Assembly: GCA_017302615.1 (NCBI GenBank)
Contig: JAFLDB010000012.1
Span: 19,130-83,129 of the forward strand
From: Sphingomonadales bacterium
Lineage (GTDB): Bacteria > Pseudomonadota > Alphaproteobacteria > Sphingomonadales > Sphingomonadaceae
Reading direction: 5' to 3'
DNA length: 64,000 nt
In this document: positions 45,498-53,784 of the stretch, in pieces
How the letters are laid out: each line of letters opens with the position of its first letter
Numbering within the stretch: position 1 is the first letter of the stretch
Made by a program: the position numbers and the translations under genes
Notes under the pieces: model-generated
The model's database searches: none
Told to the model about the DNA's origin: nothing
Seen by the model: only the letters and a program-made list of their open reading frames with translations

Positions 45498-46169
45498 CTA
45501 GATGCCGTCCCGCACCCAGCGGCTGCTGACCTTGGTGAAACCGCCTTCCAGCGCAGCCGCTTCGCTGGCGGCAGCGGCGGCCCGCAGCGCCTCCGCGCTT
45601 TCGGCGAAACAGGCGTCCCCTTCCACCCGGATGCCCTTGAATGGCTTCTCGCTGGTGAAGATCGGCACCCCGTTCTTCTCGCGCGGCTTCTTGGGCATCG
45701 GCCCGCACAGCACCGGCCAGCGCTCGGCCGCGATGATCCGGCCTTCTCCGTCGCGCGCCACGGCACGCAGCGCGAGATAGAGGTACAGCGGCTTGTTACC
45801 CCAGCCATTGGGCTGCGGAGCCTTGGGGTCGGGATCCAGCCGCAGCTGGTCCACATGGGGGTCCCCGCCAACCAGCACATGCGGCAGGGCCTGCCACTTG
45901 TCGGGCGATACCGTGCGGCCGTCCGGCCCGTTCGGTGGACCGGAATAGCTGGCGCCGGTGATCAGCATCGGGCTGGCGCATTCCGGCCATTCGGCAATCG
46001 GCGCAGCGGCATCGACCTTGCAATCCGGGGTCTGCAGATTGGCCCACAGGCCATCGCGCAGCTGCGCGCCGCTGGGCGCGTCGAACCACGGCTTTTCCGA
46101 AACCACCATGTTGCAGGCTGAAAGCGACAAGGCCGCCCCCATTGCCAACAGCGCCTTTGCCTTGCTCAT
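45498..46169 (-). CDS. Lipoprotein of unknown function
   Basis: A 223-residue lipoprotein with signal peptide and lipobox LSAC at about residues 16-19 (SKAKALLAMGAALSLSACNM). Asn and Met after the cysteine do not give the Asp+2 inner-membrane signal, so outer-membrane sorting is plausible. The mature part has charged loops but no recognised domain; conserved-looking blocks include YSGPPNGPDGRTVSPDKWQ and SEKPFKGIRVEGDACFAES. Its ATG overlaps the histidine kinase stop by four bases. It lies between the kinase and the Cys-rich secreted protein, which suggests a structural role in the sensed envelope state. Confidence 0.75.
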   Translation of the reverse strand: MSKAKALLAMGAALSLSACNMVVSEKPWFDAPSGAQLRDGLWANLQTPDCKVDAAAPIAEWPECASPMLITGASYSGPPNGPDGRTVSPDKWQALPHVLVGGDPHVDQLRLDPDPKAPQPNGWGNKPLYLYLALRAVARDGEGRIIAAERWPVLCGPMPKKPREKNGVPIFTSEKPFKGIRVEGDACFAESAEALRAAAAASEAAALEGGFTKVSSRWVRDGI

Positions 46170-47557
46170 CCCTTCACTCCTCCCGCCCGCGGCAGCCGCA
46201 GCTTGACCAACAGCCCGCCCAGATCCTCGCTCTCGTCCAACAGGACCGAGCCGCCATAGATTTCCGCCACATCGCGGACGATGGCAAGCCCCAGCCCCGT
46301 GCCGGGCTTGCCGGTATCGAGCCGTGCGCCGCGATCAAAGATCCGCTCGCGCTCCGCCTCGGGAATGCCCATGCCGTCGTCCTCGACCCAGATCTCGCAC
46401 CAGGCGTCCTCGCCGGTCGGATCGATCGTGACGAAGACCGATCCGCCGCCGTACTTGGCCGCGTTCTCGATCAGGTTGCCGAGGATCTCGTCCAGATCCT
46501 GCCGCTCGATCGCCACCAGCGCATCGCGCTTGCCATCGAGGTCGAACCGGGCCTTCTCATAGAGCCGGGTGACGGCGCGCAGCACGGCCTCGACACTCTC
46601 GCCGACATTGGCCCGCGCCTGCCCCACCCCGCGCCGGCCGACCGCCCGGGCCCGGGCGAGGTGGTGATCGACCTGGCGGCGCATCACCGCCGCCTCACGG
46701 ATCACCGTATCAGCAAGGTCCGGCGCCTGGGCAGTGGCGGCGTTCATCACCACGGTCAGCGGAGTCTTCAGTGCGTGGGCCAGGTTGCCGGCATGGGTCC
46801 GCGCTTCCTCGGCCTGTCGTTCGGTGTGGGCCAGCAGGCCGTTGAGTTCCTCGACCAGCGGCTGCACTTCCAGCGGTAGCGGCTCGCTCACCCGGTTGGC
46901 CCCGGCCGTGCGCATCTTCTGGATTGCCAGGCGCACCCCGCGCAAGGGGCCAAGGCCCAGCCAGGTCTGCAGCATCGCCATGATGAACAGGCCCAGGCCC
47001 AACACGGCAAAGCTGCGCACCAGGATGCGGCGGACCTGTCCGATCTGGCGGTCCAGCTCGGCCCGGCGCTCGGCCACGGTGAAGTACCAGACGGTGTCGC
47101 TGCCCGGCAGCTGCACCGTGCGTTCGATCACCCGCAGCGGCTCGTTGGGGAACTGCAGGCTGTCATAGACGTGCGGTTCCTTGTCGATGTGGGTGGTACG
47201 AACATCAAGCGTGCGGTCCCACAGCGAGCGCGAGGGGAAATCGTCGTGCCCCTGCCCCCGGATCTGCCAGTAGAGTCCGCTGTTCGGCTCGAGCAGGCGC
47301 TGGTCCCCCAGCGGGCGGTTGAGGAACACCTCGCCATCCGGGCCGACTTCGGCCGAGGCGATCATGCCGTTGAGCAGGTATTGCAACTGGGCATCGAAAT
47401 TGCGGGTGACCAGCCCGGTCAGCGTACGGTCCAGCGCCAGACCGCCGCCCAGCAGCAACAGGCCGATCCACACCGCGGCGATCAGGAGCATCCGGCGCGA
47501 GAGCGATCCGGTATGCGGGGCGGGCGCCTTGGCCTGATCCAGATCCTTGGCGCTCAC
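46166..47557 (-). CDS. Sensor histidine kinase (PhoQ/EnvZ-like)
   Basis: This is a membrane-bound sensor kinase of 463 residues with two transmembrane segments (about 22-44 and 182-202). Between them lies a periplasmic loop of roughly 130 residues with several Trp and Asp residues (NSGLYWQIRGQGHDDFPSRS). It has a short HAMP-like linker and phosphoacceptor H261 in LAHALKTPLTVVMN. The N box ENAAKYGG, G1 EDDGMGIPEAE and G2 GTGLGLAIV follow. It phosphorylates the OmpR-type regulator encoded 21 bases upstream. It is followed by a lipoprotein that overlaps it, which points to envelope or metal sensing. The signal is unknown. Confidence 0.92.
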   Translation of the reverse strand: MSAKDLDQAKAPAPHTGSLSRRMLLIAAVWIGLLLLGGGLALDRTLTGLVTRNFDAQLQYLLNGMIASAEVGPDGEVFLNRPLGDQRLLEPNSGLYWQIRGQGHDDFPSRSLWDRTLDVRTTHIDKEPHVYDSLQFPNEPLRVIERTVQLPGSDTVWYFTVAERRAELDRQIGQVRRILVRSFAVLGLGLFIMAMLQTWLGLGPLRGVRLAIQKMRTAGANRVSEPLPLEVQPLVEELNGLLAHTERQAEEARTHAGNLAHALKTPLTVVMNAATAQAPDLADTVIREAAVMRRQVDHHLARARAVGRRGVGQARANVGESVEAVLRAVTRLYEKARFDLDGKRDALVAIERQDLDEILGNLIENAAKYGGGSVFVTIDPTGEDAWCEIWVEDDGMGIPEAERERIFDRGARLDTGKPGTGLGLAIVRDVAEIYGGSVLLDESEDLGGLLVKLRLPRAGGVKG

Positions 47558-47578
47558 CGCCGGCCCGTGCAGTCAGTC

Positions 47579-48256
47579 TCAGCCGCGGCCCGGTCCGGCC
47601 GGATCGTCGAGGCTGTAGCCGAGTCCGCGGATCGTGGTGATCACATCCGGGCCCAGCTTCTTGCGGATGCGGGTGACAAAGACTTCGATGGTGTTCGAAT
47701 CCCGGTCGAAATCCTGGTCGTAAATGTGCTCGATCAGCTCGGTCCGGCTGACCACTTTGCCCTTGTGGTGCAGCAGGTAGGACAGCAGCTTGTATTCCTG
47801 CGCGGTCAGCTTCACCGGCTCGCCGTTCAGGGTGACGCGCCCCGAACGGGTGTCCAGCCGCACGTCGCCGGCGGTCAGCTCACTGCTAGTGTTGCCCGAA
47901 GCACGGCGAATCAGCGCGCGCAGGCGGGCGATCAGTTCCTCGGTCTGGAAGGGCTTGGCGAGGTAATCGTCGGCCCCGGCATCAAGCCCGGCCACCTTGT
48001 CGGACCAGCTGTCGCGCGCGGTCAGCACCAGCACCGGAAACTTGCGGCCTTCCTTGCGCCACATGCCCAGCACGGTCAGCCCGTCGATTTCCGGCAGGCC
48101 AAGGTCCAGGATGACGGCGTCGTAATCCTCGGTCGAGCCCATGAAATGCCCGTCCTCGCCATCGACCGACAGGTCGACGGCATAGCCGTTGGCTTCCAGC
48201 GTGTTCTTCAATTGCTTGCCGAGGGTCGGTTCGTCCTCGACGATCAGGATGCGCAT
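47579..48256 (-). CDS. OmpR-family response regulator
   Basis: The 225-residue regulator has a receiver domain (1-115) with D51 as phosphoacceptor in ILDLGLPEIDG, acidic pocket EDE at 8-10, the T/K residues LTARDS and LAKPF, and a C-terminal winged-helix DNA-binding domain (about 130-215: LTAQEYKLLSYLLHHKGKVV, SNTIEVFVTRIRKKLG). It lies 21 bases before the histidine kinase and about 72 bases after the PepSY gene. ATG 48256 is the natural start. The target promoters are not evident here. Confidence 0.93.
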   Translation of the reverse strand: MRILIVEDEPTLGKQLKNTLEANGYAVDLSVDGEDGHFMGSTEDYDAVILDLGLPEIDGLTVLGMWRKEGRKFPVLVLTARDSWSDKVAGLDAGADDYLAKPFQTEELIARLRALIRRASGNTSSELTAGDVRLDTRSGRVTLNGEPVKLTAQEYKLLSYLLHHKGKVVSRTELIEHIYDQDFDRDSNTIEVFVTRIRKKLGPDVITTIRGLGYSLDDPAGPGRG

Positions 48257-48328
48257 GGCAGGTTCCCCAAATGTCCTTGCCCCAGTCAAATGAGGCCAAA
48301 GCCCGGAAGCGTCAAGCTGGCCCCGGGC

Positions 48329-48625
48329 TTACTTCAGCGTGCGGATCACCTCGCCGGTGCGGGCATCGACATCGACGAAGATCACCCGCCCGTCGCGGAT
48401 GAACTTGAGGCGATAGGCCTGGGCGACCGGATCGTACTCCGGCCCCAGGTACTGCGCGCCCGGCATGGTCGGCAACACGCGCTGCTCGATCTCGCGCAGC
48501 GGGCGCACCGATCCGGACCGCAGGTCCTTGCGGGCCTGTTCCTGGGCATTGCCGGGATTGGCCAGCACCGGCGCGGCCGGCAGGCCCAGCGCCAGGGCGA
48601 GCGAGAGGAAAAGCGTGGTCTTCAT
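48329..48625 (-). CDS. Small periplasmic PepSY-domain protein
   Basis: The 98-residue protein has a signal peptide (MKTTLFLSLALALGLPAAPVLA) and a single PepSY-like repeat with the usual end YRLKFIRDGRVIFVDVDARTGEVI. PepSY proteins often inhibit proteases or, next to two-component systems, modulate sensing. The order PepSY, response regulator, sensor kinase is widespread in proteobacteria, which argues it is the accessory sensor input for the kinase. ATG 48625 is chosen; an in-frame upstream start is possible but would lose the signal peptide. It lies 47 bases after the aminotransferase stop codon. Confidence 0.85.
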   Translation of the reverse strand: MKTTLFLSLALALGLPAAPVLANPGNAQEQARKDLRSGSVRPLREIEQRVLPTMPGAQYLGPEYDPVAQAYRLKFIRDGRVIFVDVDARTGEVIRTLK

Positions 48626-48672
48626 GGTGACTTGCGCCCTATTCCGATAGCCTTGAACAAGGGGTGAATAGG

Positions 48673-49515
48673 TCACGCGGCACGCAATCGGGCGATGTAG
48701 CGCTGGCGGATCTCGGCGGTCAGCACGCCGGGGCCGCCGTTGCCGATCGGTTTGCCATCCACCGCCACCACCGGCAGGACCAGCGACCCAGCCGCCGAGA
48801 CAAATGCCTCACGCGCGGCGAACAGTTCCTCCGGGGTGAAGGGCCGTTCCTCGATCGCAAGCCCCATCTCCCGCGCGATTTCCAGCGCGCAGATCCGGGT
48901 CACGCCCGGCAGCACTCCGTGATCGACCGGGTGCGATACCAGCACGCCGCGCGCGTCGATGATGTGGGCATTGGCGCTGGTCTGTTCGGTGATCACTCCG
49001 CCTTCGACCAGCCAGGCATCGTCATACCCGGCATCGCGGGCGGCTTCCTTGGCCATCACGGCATAGAGCAGCTGCGTGGTTTTGGCCGAGCGGACCTGCC
49101 AGCGCGCGTCGGGGTGCAGCATCACCCGGATACCGGCCTGCGCCATCGGATTGTCGACGAGCTTCGCCTCCTGCGTGAAGGCAAACCGGGTCGGCGTGGC
49201 GGGCGGCACGGGCGAGAGGAAATCGCGGTCCGCCGGGGCGCCGCCGGTGACCTGCAGATAGACCCGGCCTTCGGTCAGGCCATTGCGTTCGATCAGTTCG
49301 GCCAGCACGGCCGGCCAGTCGGTATCGTCGACGATCCGGGCGGTGGCCATGCTGCGCGCCAGCCGCGCGGCATGGTGCGGCCAGTTGCAGAAATGCCCGT
49401 CGAGCACCGGGGACACTTCATAGACCCCCTGCCCGAACAGCAGGGCGCGATCGAAGATCGACACTTTCGCTTCGGTTTCGGGGAGGAATTCGCCGTTCAG
49501 CCAGACAGTGCGCAT
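48673..49515 (-). CDS. Class IV aminotransferase (D-amino-acid aminotransferase-like)
   Basis: This is a PLP-dependent enzyme of fold type IV, 280 residues. The lysine K145 in VRSAKTTQLLYAV is the expected PLP Schiff-base residue. LLFGQGVYEVSPVLDG at the start, RVYLQVTGG and AWLVEGGVITEQTSANAHII provide the cofactor and carboxylate sites. HGVLPGVTR and AFVSAAGSLVLPVV agree with D-amino-acid aminotransferases, but branched-chain or aminodeoxychorismate lyase members look alike. Its probable substrate set is D-alanine/D-glutamate. It precedes the PepSY operon by 47 bases on the same strand and diverges from the ABC-F gene. Confidence 0.85.
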   Translation of the reverse strand: MRTVWLNGEFLPETEAKVSIFDRALLFGQGVYEVSPVLDGHFCNWPHHAARLARSMATARIVDDTDWPAVLAELIERNGLTEGRVYLQVTGGAPADRDFLSPVPPATPTRFAFTQEAKLVDNPMAQAGIRVMLHPDARWQVRSAKTTQLLYAVMAKEAARDAGYDDAWLVEGGVITEQTSANAHIIDARGVLVSHPVDHGVLPGVTRICALEIAREMGLAIEERPFTPEELFAAREAFVSAAGSLVLPVVAVDGKPIGNGGPGVLTAEIRQRYIARLRAA

Positions 49516-49683
49516 CGGAAGTTCACAAACCTCACAGGGTTCCAGCGGAGAAAAAAGCGCCCGTTCCCGGCCGCGGCGGCGACAATGGCAGAAGCAGGCC
49601 GGGTAGGAAACCCGCTGGCGGCAAAAGTGGCGCTCGCGAATGGCTACCAATGGCCAGGCTCTTCGGCTAGGGGCCGCGTCATC

Positions 49684-51471
49684 ATGGCTGCCGCACCGAT
49701 CTTGTCCTGGGAAGGGCTGGGCCTTCAGCAAGGCTCCGGCTGGCTGTTCCGCGATCTCGACATCCACATCGGCCCGCGTGACCGGCTGGCGCTGATCGGC
49801 CGTAACGGCGCGGGCAAGACCACGCTGCTGAAACTGCTGGCGGGCAGCATCGATGCCGACAAGGGCAAGCGCTCGATCCAGCCCGGCACCCGGATCGTCA
49901 CGCTGGAACAGGACCCGTTCTTCACCGGGTTCGCCACGCTGATGGACTTTGCCCTGCACGGCCCGGATGCCCCGCCCCGGCACGAGGTGGAAGCCATCGC
50001 CGGGCAGCTGGGCATCGACATGAGCCGCAAGGCCGATAGCGCGAGCGGCGGGGAACGCCGCCGCGCCGCCCTTGCCCGCGCGCTCGCCAGCGAGCCTGAC
50101 CTGCTGCTGCTGGACGAACCGACCAACCACCTGGACCTTGCGGCGATCGACTGGCTGGAAGACTGGCTGAGCCGCTACAAGGGCGCCTTCGTGGTGATCA
50201 GCCACGACCGCACCTTCCTGACCCGCCTGACCCGGGCGACGCTGTGGATCGATCGCGGCTCGATCCGCCGCAAGGAAGTGGGCTTCGGCGGCTACGAGGC
50301 ATGGATGGAAGCGGTCTATGCCGAGGAAGCCCGCGCCGCCGACAAGCTGGACGCCAAGCTGAAGATCGAAGCCCATTGGCTGGAACGCGGCGTCACCGCG
50401 CGGCGCAAGCGTAACCAGGGCCGGCTGGAGAAGCTGTGGGAAATGCGCGCCCAGCGCGCCGCCATGCTCAGTCCGCAAGGGACCGCCAAGCTGGGCCTCG
50501 CCGTCAACGACGCCAAGTCCAAGGCCGTGATCGTGGCCGACAAGGTTTCGAAGAAATTCGGTGACCGGCCGATCATCAAGGATTTCACCCTGCGGATCAC
50601 CCGCGGCGACCGGATCGGCATCGTCGGCTCCAACGGCGCGGGCAAGACGACGCTGCTGAAGCTGCTGACCGGCGAACTCGCCCCCGACAGCGGCACTGTG
50701 ACGCTCGCCAAGACCCTGCAAGGGGTGATGATCGACCAGCAGCGCAGCCTGATGGCGCCCGAAAAGCGGGTCCGTGACGTGCTGGCCGAAGGCGGCGACT
50801 GGATCGACGTGCGCGGGGTGAGGAAGCACATCCAGGGTTACCTCAAGGACTTCCTGTTCGATCCCGGCCTGGTCGAGGCGCGGGTCGGCACGCTATCGGG
50901 CGGGGAGCGCAGCCGGCTGCTGCTCGCCCGCGAATTTGCCCGCAAATCCAACCTGCTGGTGCTGGACGAGCCGACCAACGACCTCGATCTCGAAACGCTT
51001 GACCTCTTGCAGGAAGTGATCGCGGACTATGACGGCACGGTCCTGATCGTCAGCCACGACCGCGACTTCCTTGACCGGACAGTCACGATCACCCTGGGGC
51101 TGGACGGCAGCGGCAAGGTCGATGTGGTGGCCGGGGGCTATGCCGACTGGGAAAAGCAGCGCACGGCACGCACCGTGTCTGGCAAGCCCAAGGCCGCCGC
51201 CGCGCCGGCCGCGCCGCCGCCCCCTCCTCCGCCCCCGAAGAAGGGCAAACTCTCCTACAAGGACCAGCGCGATTACGATCTGCTGCCGGGCCGGATCGAG
51301 GAACTGCTGGCGCAAATCGCGCAGGACGAAGCGGCGCTGTCCGACCCGGCGCTTTACAGCAAGGACCCGGCCAGGTTCGCCGCGCTGACCAAGGCGATCG
51401 AGGCGGCCCGTGCGGAAAAGGACGCGGCGGAAGAGCGCTGGCTGGAACTGGCGGAACTGGTTGAGGGCTGA
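49684..51471 (+). CDS. uup: ABC-F family ATPase (Uup-like)
   Basis: ABC-F proteins lack membrane segments and act on the ribosome or on DNA repair intermediates. The 595-residue protein has two ATPase domains: GRNGAGKTTLLKLLAGS near residue 39, with signature ASGGERRR and Walker B LLLLDEPTNHLDL, and GSNGAGKTTLLKLLTG near residue 318, with LSGGERSRL and LLVLDEPTNDLDL. A Pro-rich linker and C-terminal coiled coil (PPPPPPPPKKGKLS, then ELLAQIAQDEAAL) are typical of Uup rather than of antibiotic-resistance members. It is divergent from the aminotransferase gene. Confidence 0.93.
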   Translation: MAAAPILSWEGLGLQQGSGWLFRDLDIHIGPRDRLALIGRNGAGKTTLLKLLAGSIDADKGKRSIQPGTRIVTLEQDPFFTGFATLMDFALHGPDAPPRHEVEAIAGQLGIDMSRKADSASGGERRRAALARALASEPDLLLLDEPTNHLDLAAIDWLEDWLSRYKGAFVVISHDRTFLTRLTRATLWIDRGSIRRKEVGFGGYEAWMEAVYAEEARAADKLDAKLKIEAHWLERGVTARRKRNQGRLEKLWEMRAQRAAMLSPQGTAKLGLAVNDAKSKAVIVADKVSKKFGDRPIIKDFTLRITRGDRIGIVGSNGAGKTTLLKLLTGELAPDSGTVTLAKTLQGVMIDQQRSLMAPEKRVRDVLAEGGDWIDVRGVRKHIQGYLKDFLFDPGLVEARVGTLSGGERSRLLLAREFARKSNLLVLDEPTNDLDLETLDLLQEVIADYDGTVLIVSHDRDFLDRTVTITLGLDGSGKVDVVAGGYADWEKQRTARTVSGKPKAAAAPAAPPPPPPPPKKGKLSYKDQRDYDLLPGRIEELLAQIAQDEAALSDPALYSKDPARFAALTKAIEAARAEKDAAEERWLELAELVEG

Positions 51472-51939
51472 TCACCCGATCCGGTAAAACCCCGCCACTC
51501 GGTCCAGCGCGATCCGCAGGACCAGCTTGCCGCTGTGCACCGGCCAGGCCAGGGCGCGTTCGGCGGTGGGCAGGCTGTCTCCGGCACAGACCACTCGCCA
51601 CAGGATGTCGGACAGGCCCGGCCCGGCAGCCCGGACCGCGCCTTCGAAGCGTTCGCGTGCGGCGAGCTGGCGTTCGCTGGCATTGAGCTTGCGCTCGCCG
51701 CCTTTGACCCGCACCGGATCCCAGCGCATGGTGACGCCCGGGCCGATCTGGGCGCGTTCATAATCGCGGCGCAGGCATTCTCCCGCGGCGAACTGCGCGT
51801 CTGACAAATGGCCGCGGGCGTGAAGCCAGGTGAGCGGGCTTTCCGCCAGGTTGACCGTCACACTGCGCCGCCCGCGCCGGGGAGCACAGCGCCCCGGTCC
51901 TTCAGCGGTCAGTTCGCGTTCCACCAGTTCGCGCTGCAT
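51472..51939 (-). CDS. DUF6456 domain protein
   Basis: The 155-residue protein matches the alphaproteobacterial DUF6456 family: SPLTWLHARGHLSDAQFAAG, YERAQIGPGVTMRWDP, RERFEGAVRAAGPGLSDILWRVV and ERALAWPVHSGKLVLRIALD. The block GPGLSDILWRVVCAG is a recognisable signature. It has a helix-turn-helix-like look and no membrane signal, so DNA binding is possible. ATG 51939 has a GGGGA site six bases upstream; the longer ATG 51981 has none. It is divergent from the XRE gene with a short palindrome between them. Confidence 0.75.
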   Translation of the reverse strand: MQRELVERELTAEGPGRCAPRRGRRSVTVNLAESPLTWLHARGHLSDAQFAAGECLRRDYERAQIGPGVTMRWDPVRVKGGERKLNASERQLAARERFEGAVRAAGPGLSDILWRVVCAGDSLPTAERALAWPVHSGKLVLRIALDRVAGFYRIG

Positions 51940-52006
51940 GGCTTTCCCCTTGGCTGTGATCGAGTCGAACCGACTTGCCAAATCCGGCCATCTGTAGGAA
52001 AGAGAA

Positions 52007-52019
52007 AACCAATATGGTT
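52007..52019. promoter_or_regulatory. Putative operator between DUF6456 and XRE genes
   Basis: AACCA-ATA-TGGTT is a perfect inverted repeat of five bases around a three-base spacer, 15 bases before the XRE start codon and in an AT-rich patch. It is a plausible autoregulatory site for the adjacent XRE protein. Confidence 0.4.
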
Positions 52020-52033
52020 ATAAGGATCCAGCC

Positions 52034-52606
52034 ATGATCAACCGCATCCGCGATATCCGGCGAGAGAAGAAGCTGACCCTGGCCGATGTCGCCGCGCGGT
52101 GCAGCCCGCCGACCACGGCGCAGACGATCGGCCGGCTGGAAACCGGCATGCGGCAGTTGTCGCTCACCTGGATGAACCGGATCGCCGCCGCGCTGGAAGT
52201 GGAGCCCCAACTGCTGGTGCGCAGCGAAGCGGCCGAACAGCCGCGCTTTCTGGCCCGGCTGACCACCGAGGGGGCCGAAGCCCTGCCCGCTCCGCGCGAT
52301 GCGATCCTGCCGACCGCGCTGGGCAGCGAGGGCGCGCTGCTGGCGCTCGCCATCGAGACCCCGGTCGGGCAATACCGCGCCGGGGACCAGGTCTGGCTGC
52401 GGCAATATGGCCCCGAACAGGCCGCCCGACTGCTCAACCGCGACGTACTGGTGCCGCGCTCCGGCGGACGCTTTGCCTTCGGCCGGCTGATCGACCGGGA
52501 CGAACAGCGCGTCGCGATCCTCCCGCCCGATCCCGGCCACCGCCAGATCGTGGTCGAGCATCCGGCCTGGATCGCCGCCGCCGAAATGCTGGTCCGCGCG
52601 CTGTGA
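52034..52606 (+). CDS. XRE-family regulator with S24-like C-terminal region
   Basis: The 190-residue protein has an N-terminal HTH of the XRE type (residues about 3-58: IRDIRREKKLTLADVAARCS, AQTIGRLETGMRQLSLTWM). The C-terminal beta-rich region resembles the LexA/S24 domain in spacing (LALAIETPVGQYRAGDQVWLRQ, FGRLIDRDEQRVAILPP) but lacks a clear Ser-Lys dyad, so self-cleavage is doubtful. Family members control small sets of genes, and the neighbours are its first candidate targets. Its stop overlaps the GTG of the glycosyltransferase gene, so they form one transcript. Confidence 0.75.
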   Translation: MINRIRDIRREKKLTLADVAARCSPPTTAQTIGRLETGMRQLSLTWMNRIAAALEVEPQLLVRSEAAEQPRFLARLTTEGAEALPAPRDAILPTALGSEGALLALAIETPVGQYRAGDQVWLRQYGPEQAARLLNRDVLVPRSGGRFAFGRLIDRDEQRVAILPPDPGHRQIVVEHPAWIAAAEMLVRAL

Positions 52607-53781
52607 GCAAACTGCGGGTCCTCAGCCTCAGCACGCTCTATCCCAACGATGTGACGCCCAATTTCGGAGTCTTCGTCGAACGGCAGATGCAGGCGGTGAT
52701 GAAGCGCGGCGATGTGGACCTGACCATGGTCAATCCGCTGGGCATTCCGCCCTTCCCGCTATCCCGCCACCCGCGCTACCGGGCGCTGGCCGGCCTTCCG
52801 GCCGAGGAACTGCGCGGCGGGGTGCCGGTGCTGCGCCCGCGCTTTCGCCTGATCCCGGGCATTGGCGCAAGGTTCAACGCGGCGGCCGAGGCGAAGGCCG
52901 TGCTGCCGCTGGCCCGGCGGCTCCATGCCGGGCAACCGTTCGACGTGATCGATGCCCAGTTCTTCTATCCCGACGGGCCGGCCGCGGTGCGCATCGGGCA
53001 AGCGCTGGGCCTGCCGGTCAGCATCAAGGCGCGCGGGGCGGACATCCACCACTGGGGCAAGGATCCGGCCACCGCGCGGCAGGTGCTGCAAGCCGGACGG
53101 GCAGCCGACGGCCTGCTCGCCGTCGCGCAGGGACTGGCCGATGACATGGTGGAGCTCGGCATGCCGCGCGAGCGGATCACCATCCACCGCACCGGTCTCA
53201 ACGCCGACCTGTTCCGGCCCTATGACCGCAAGATGTGCCGCGATCAGCTGGGCCTGCCGCGCGATGTGCCGGTGCTGGCCACGGTCGGCGCGCTGATCCC
53301 GCGCAAGGGGCAAGGCTTTGCCATCGATGCTCTGGCCCAGCTGCCCGATGCGATCCTGGTCCTGGCCGGCAAAGGCGAGGACGAGAACGCGCTGAAAAGC
53401 CAGGCCGAGCGGCTTGGTGTGGCGGAGCGCGTGCGGTTCCTGGGCGCGGTGCCGCATGGCGAGCTGCCGGTGCTGCTCAATGCCGCCGATGTGTTCGTGC
53501 TGCCTTCGGCAAGCGAGGGGCTGGCCAACGCCTGGGTCGAGGCGCTGGCCTGCGGGACACCGGTGGTGACCACGCCGATCCCGGGCGCACAGGAGCTGAT
53601 CACCGACCCCGCCTGGGGCCGTCTGGTTCCGCGCGACGGCACGGCAATCGCCGCTGCGGTCAGCGAACTGCTGGCCGACCGGCCCGATCCCGAGACGGTC
53701 CGTGCCGCAGTGGCGGAATACAGCTGGGAAGCCAACGCCGCCGCCCTGGTTGCCCACTGGTGGCGGCTGGCAAGGGGTTAG
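52603..53781 (+). CDS. Glycosyltransferase family 4 protein
   Basis: This retaining GT-B glycosyltransferase of 392 residues uses a nucleotide sugar donor. The N-terminal acceptor domain starts with LRVLSLSTLYPNDVTPNFGVF, and the C-terminal donor domain has VGALIPRKGQGFAIDAL and VRFLGAVPHGELPVLLNAAD. The GT4 EX7E motif is in PSASEGLANAWVEALACGTPV. It starts at GTG 52603, overlapping the XRE stop, so an XRE-controlled sugar transfer step is implied. The product, probably a surface polysaccharide or glycolipid, is unknown. No other polysaccharide genes are nearby. Confidence 0.88.
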   Translation: MSKLRVLSLSTLYPNDVTPNFGVFVERQMQAVMKRGDVDLTMVNPLGIPPFPLSRHPRYRALAGLPAEELRGGVPVLRPRFRLIPGIGARFNAAAEAKAVLPLARRLHAGQPFDVIDAQFFYPDGPAAVRIGQALGLPVSIKARGADIHHWGKDPATARQVLQAGRAADGLLAVAQGLADDMVELGMPRERITIHRTGLNADLFRPYDRKMCRDQLGLPRDVPVLATVGALIPRKGQGFAIDALAQLPDAILVLAGKGEDENALKSQAERLGVAERVRFLGAVPHGELPVLLNAADVFVLPSASEGLANAWVEALACGTPVVTTPIPGAQELITDPAWGRLVPRDGTAIAAAVSELLADRPDPETVRAAVAEYSWEANAAALVAHWWRLARG

Positions 53782-53784
53782 GCC

